Shown: piece by piece, positions 4,324 through 5,426 of the stretch
Position numbering within the stretch: the stretch's first letter is position 1
How the letters are laid out: the number at the start of each line of letters is the position of its first letter
Assembly: GCA_905215195.1 (NCBI GenBank)
Contig: CAJMPF010000130.1
Span: 1 to 5,426, forward strand
Origin: an uncultured bacterium
Lineage (GTDB): Bacteria > Actinomycetota > Coriobacteriia > Coriobacteriales > Coriobacteriaceae
DNA: 5,426 bases
Direction of reading: 5' to 3'
Position numbers and translations under genes: made by a program
Notes under the pieces: model-generated
What the model saw: only the letters and a program-made list of their open reading frames with translations
Database searches by the model: none
What the model was told of the DNA's origin: nothing

Positions 4324-5426
4324 ATGAATCAGGTGGAGCAGAGCGTTGCCGAGTATGTCGACGAGGTCTGGGAAGATGTCGTCGCCGATATCGAGCAGCT
4401 GGTGAGTTATCCGTCCGTAGCCGTTGCTGCCGATGCGGAGCCTAGCGCGCCGTTTGGCCGCCCGGTTCGTGATGCGCTCGATTGCGCACTCGGCATTGCG
4501 CAAAAGCTCGGCTACCAGACGAGCGACGACGAGGGCTATGTGGGCATTGCCGATATCCCGGGTCGCGGCGACAAGCAGCTCGCGACCATCTGCCATGTGG
4601 ACGTGGTGCCCGCCGGCCCCGGCTGGAACACCGACCCGTTTGCGATGGAGCGTCGCGAGGGCTGGCTGCTCGGCCGTGGCGTGATTGATGACAAGGGTCC
4701 GGCGGTGTTGTCGCTCTACGCCGGTGCCTACCTGCTCAAGCACGGCATTGTGCCGCGCTATACCTTCCGCGCGCTGCTGGGCTGCGATGAGGAAGTGGGC
4801 ATGTCCGACGTTCACCATTATCTGGAGAATCACGCAGACCCCGACTTTTTGTTTACGCCCGATGCCGAGTTCCCGGTCTGCAATGCCGAGAAGGGCCAGT
4901 TTGGGGCGACGTTCGTGAGCCCCAAGATCGACGGCGGGCGCATCGTGTCGTGGAGCGGCTCCGAGGCGAGCAATGCCATTCCGTCGCAGTCCATCTGCGA
5001 GCTCGCGATTGCCGCCGATGAGCTGCCGGCGCCGGTCGAGAACGCCGATCGTCTGGAGATCACGGCGCTTGATAATGGCCATGCGCAGATTTTCGCCCAC
5101 GGTATCGGTGGCCATGCTTCGATGCCCGAGGGAACGATCAATGCCGTCGGCCTGATCGTGTCGTATCTGCGCGAGGCCGAGGACGCGTTTGGTGCACGCG
5201 ACGAGCGCCTGCTGACGCCTGCCGAGCATGAGTTCGTCAAGTTCCTGGCCTTTGTGCATGCGGACGCCTATGGCCGCGGCCTGGGTATCGACGCGACGAG
5301 CCCGGCGTTTGGCCCGCTTACCTGCAACGCTGGCGTCATCCGCGTGGCGGATGGCCATATTGAGCAGGTCATCGACGTGCGCTTCCCCGATAGCACCAGT
5401 GCCGATACCATCTGCGAGCAGCTCGA
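4324..5426 (+). CDS. pepV: M20 family metallodipeptidase, PepV/Sapep type, 3'-truncated by window edge
   Basis: Proteins of this type are cytosolic Zn/Mn-dependent dipeptidases that complete the breakdown of imported or intracellular peptides. The window holds 367 codons; the family is about 460-480 residues, so roughly 100 C-terminal residues are cut, including the last metal-binding His. Active-site residues visible, matched to PepV, are His91 and Asp93 in HVDVVPAG, bridging Asp122 in GVIDDKGP, catalytic Glu156 and metal-binding Glu157 in CDEEVG, and Asp180 in TPDAEFP, the motif that marks the PepV/Sapep branch. The lid domain follows from about residue 200 and carries GIGGHASMPEGTINA with His264, expected to stabilise the transition state. 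The start has a near-perfect Shine-Dalgarno. No signal peptide is present. It probably shares a transcript with the HAD gene upstream, though no functional link is evident. Specificity beyond dipeptides is not predictable. Confidence 0.95.
   Translation, partial: MNQVEQSVAEYVDEVWEDVVADIEQLVSYPSVAVAADAEPSAPFGRPVRDALDCALGIAQKLGYQTSDDEGYVGIADIPGRGDKQLATICHVDVVPAGPGWNTDPFAMERREGWLLGRGVIDDKGPAVLSLYAGAYLLKHGIVPRYTFRALLGCDEEVGMSDVHHYLENHADPDFLFTPDAEFPVCNAEKGQFGATFVSPKIDGGRIVSWSGSEASNAIPSQSICELAIAADELPAPVENADRLEITALDNGHAQIFAHGIGGHASMPEGTINAVGLIVSYLREAEDAFGARDERLLTPAEHEFVKFLAFVHADAYGRGLGIDATSPAFGPLTCNAGVIRVADGHIEQVIDVRFPDSTSADTICEQL

Noticed and set aside
4309..5358. A 349-codon open frame on the - strand across the dipeptidase gene
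   Set aside because: It is fully antisense to a gene with all M20/PepV motifs. Its product is rich in Arg, His and Ala with no recognisable domain, as expected from the G/C-biased third codon positions of the real gene.

Overview
The window is a compact, high-GC bacterial stretch (sampled core genes are roughly 65% G+C) with six or seven protein genes and no RNA genes, CRISPR arrays or transposases. The gene mix combines an actinobacterial-style type II LOG protein, a DegV fatty-acid-binding protein, and a PepV/Sapep-type M20 dipeptidase. This suggests an anaerobic gut actinobacterium of the class Coriobacteriia, with Collinsella as the most likely genus. That placement is inferred from protein flavour and base composition, not from a search.

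Left part (1-1771, + strand): the C-terminal three quarters of tgt, encoding queuine/preQ1 tRNA-ribosyltransferase, ends at a strong intrinsic terminator. A complete LOG-family nucleoside-monophosphate phosphoribohydrolase gene follows, and its ribosome binding site lies only a few bases after the terminator T-tract.

Middle (about 1801-2569): a RelB/DinJ antitoxin and a YafQ/RelE-type mRNA-interferase toxin form a two-gene operon with a 2-nt gap. Their base composition is visibly lower in G+C (about 52% by hand count) than that of the neighbours. A 15-bp-arm palindrome overlaps the promoter in front, and a 16-bp-arm inverted repeat follows behind. This looks like an acquired cassette between two housekeeping-type genes. 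The palindrome half-site ACTGATG recurs a third time across the -10 box, 42 bp from the first copy, which is a good candidate for the autoregulatory operator.

Right part (2589-5426): a DegV/FakB-type gene lies on the - strand, convergent with the toxin gene. It is transcribed away from a roughly 155-bp divergent intergenic region. On the other side of that region a HAD-superfamily phosphatase gene and a PepV-like metallodipeptidase gene (cut by the right edge) run on the + strand and may be co-transcribed.

I found no wholly new system. The most interesting points are the operator architecture of the toxin-antitoxin cassette, the long inverted repeat behind it, pocket-proximal substitutions in Tgt, and a possible attenuator-like arrangement before the LOG gene.
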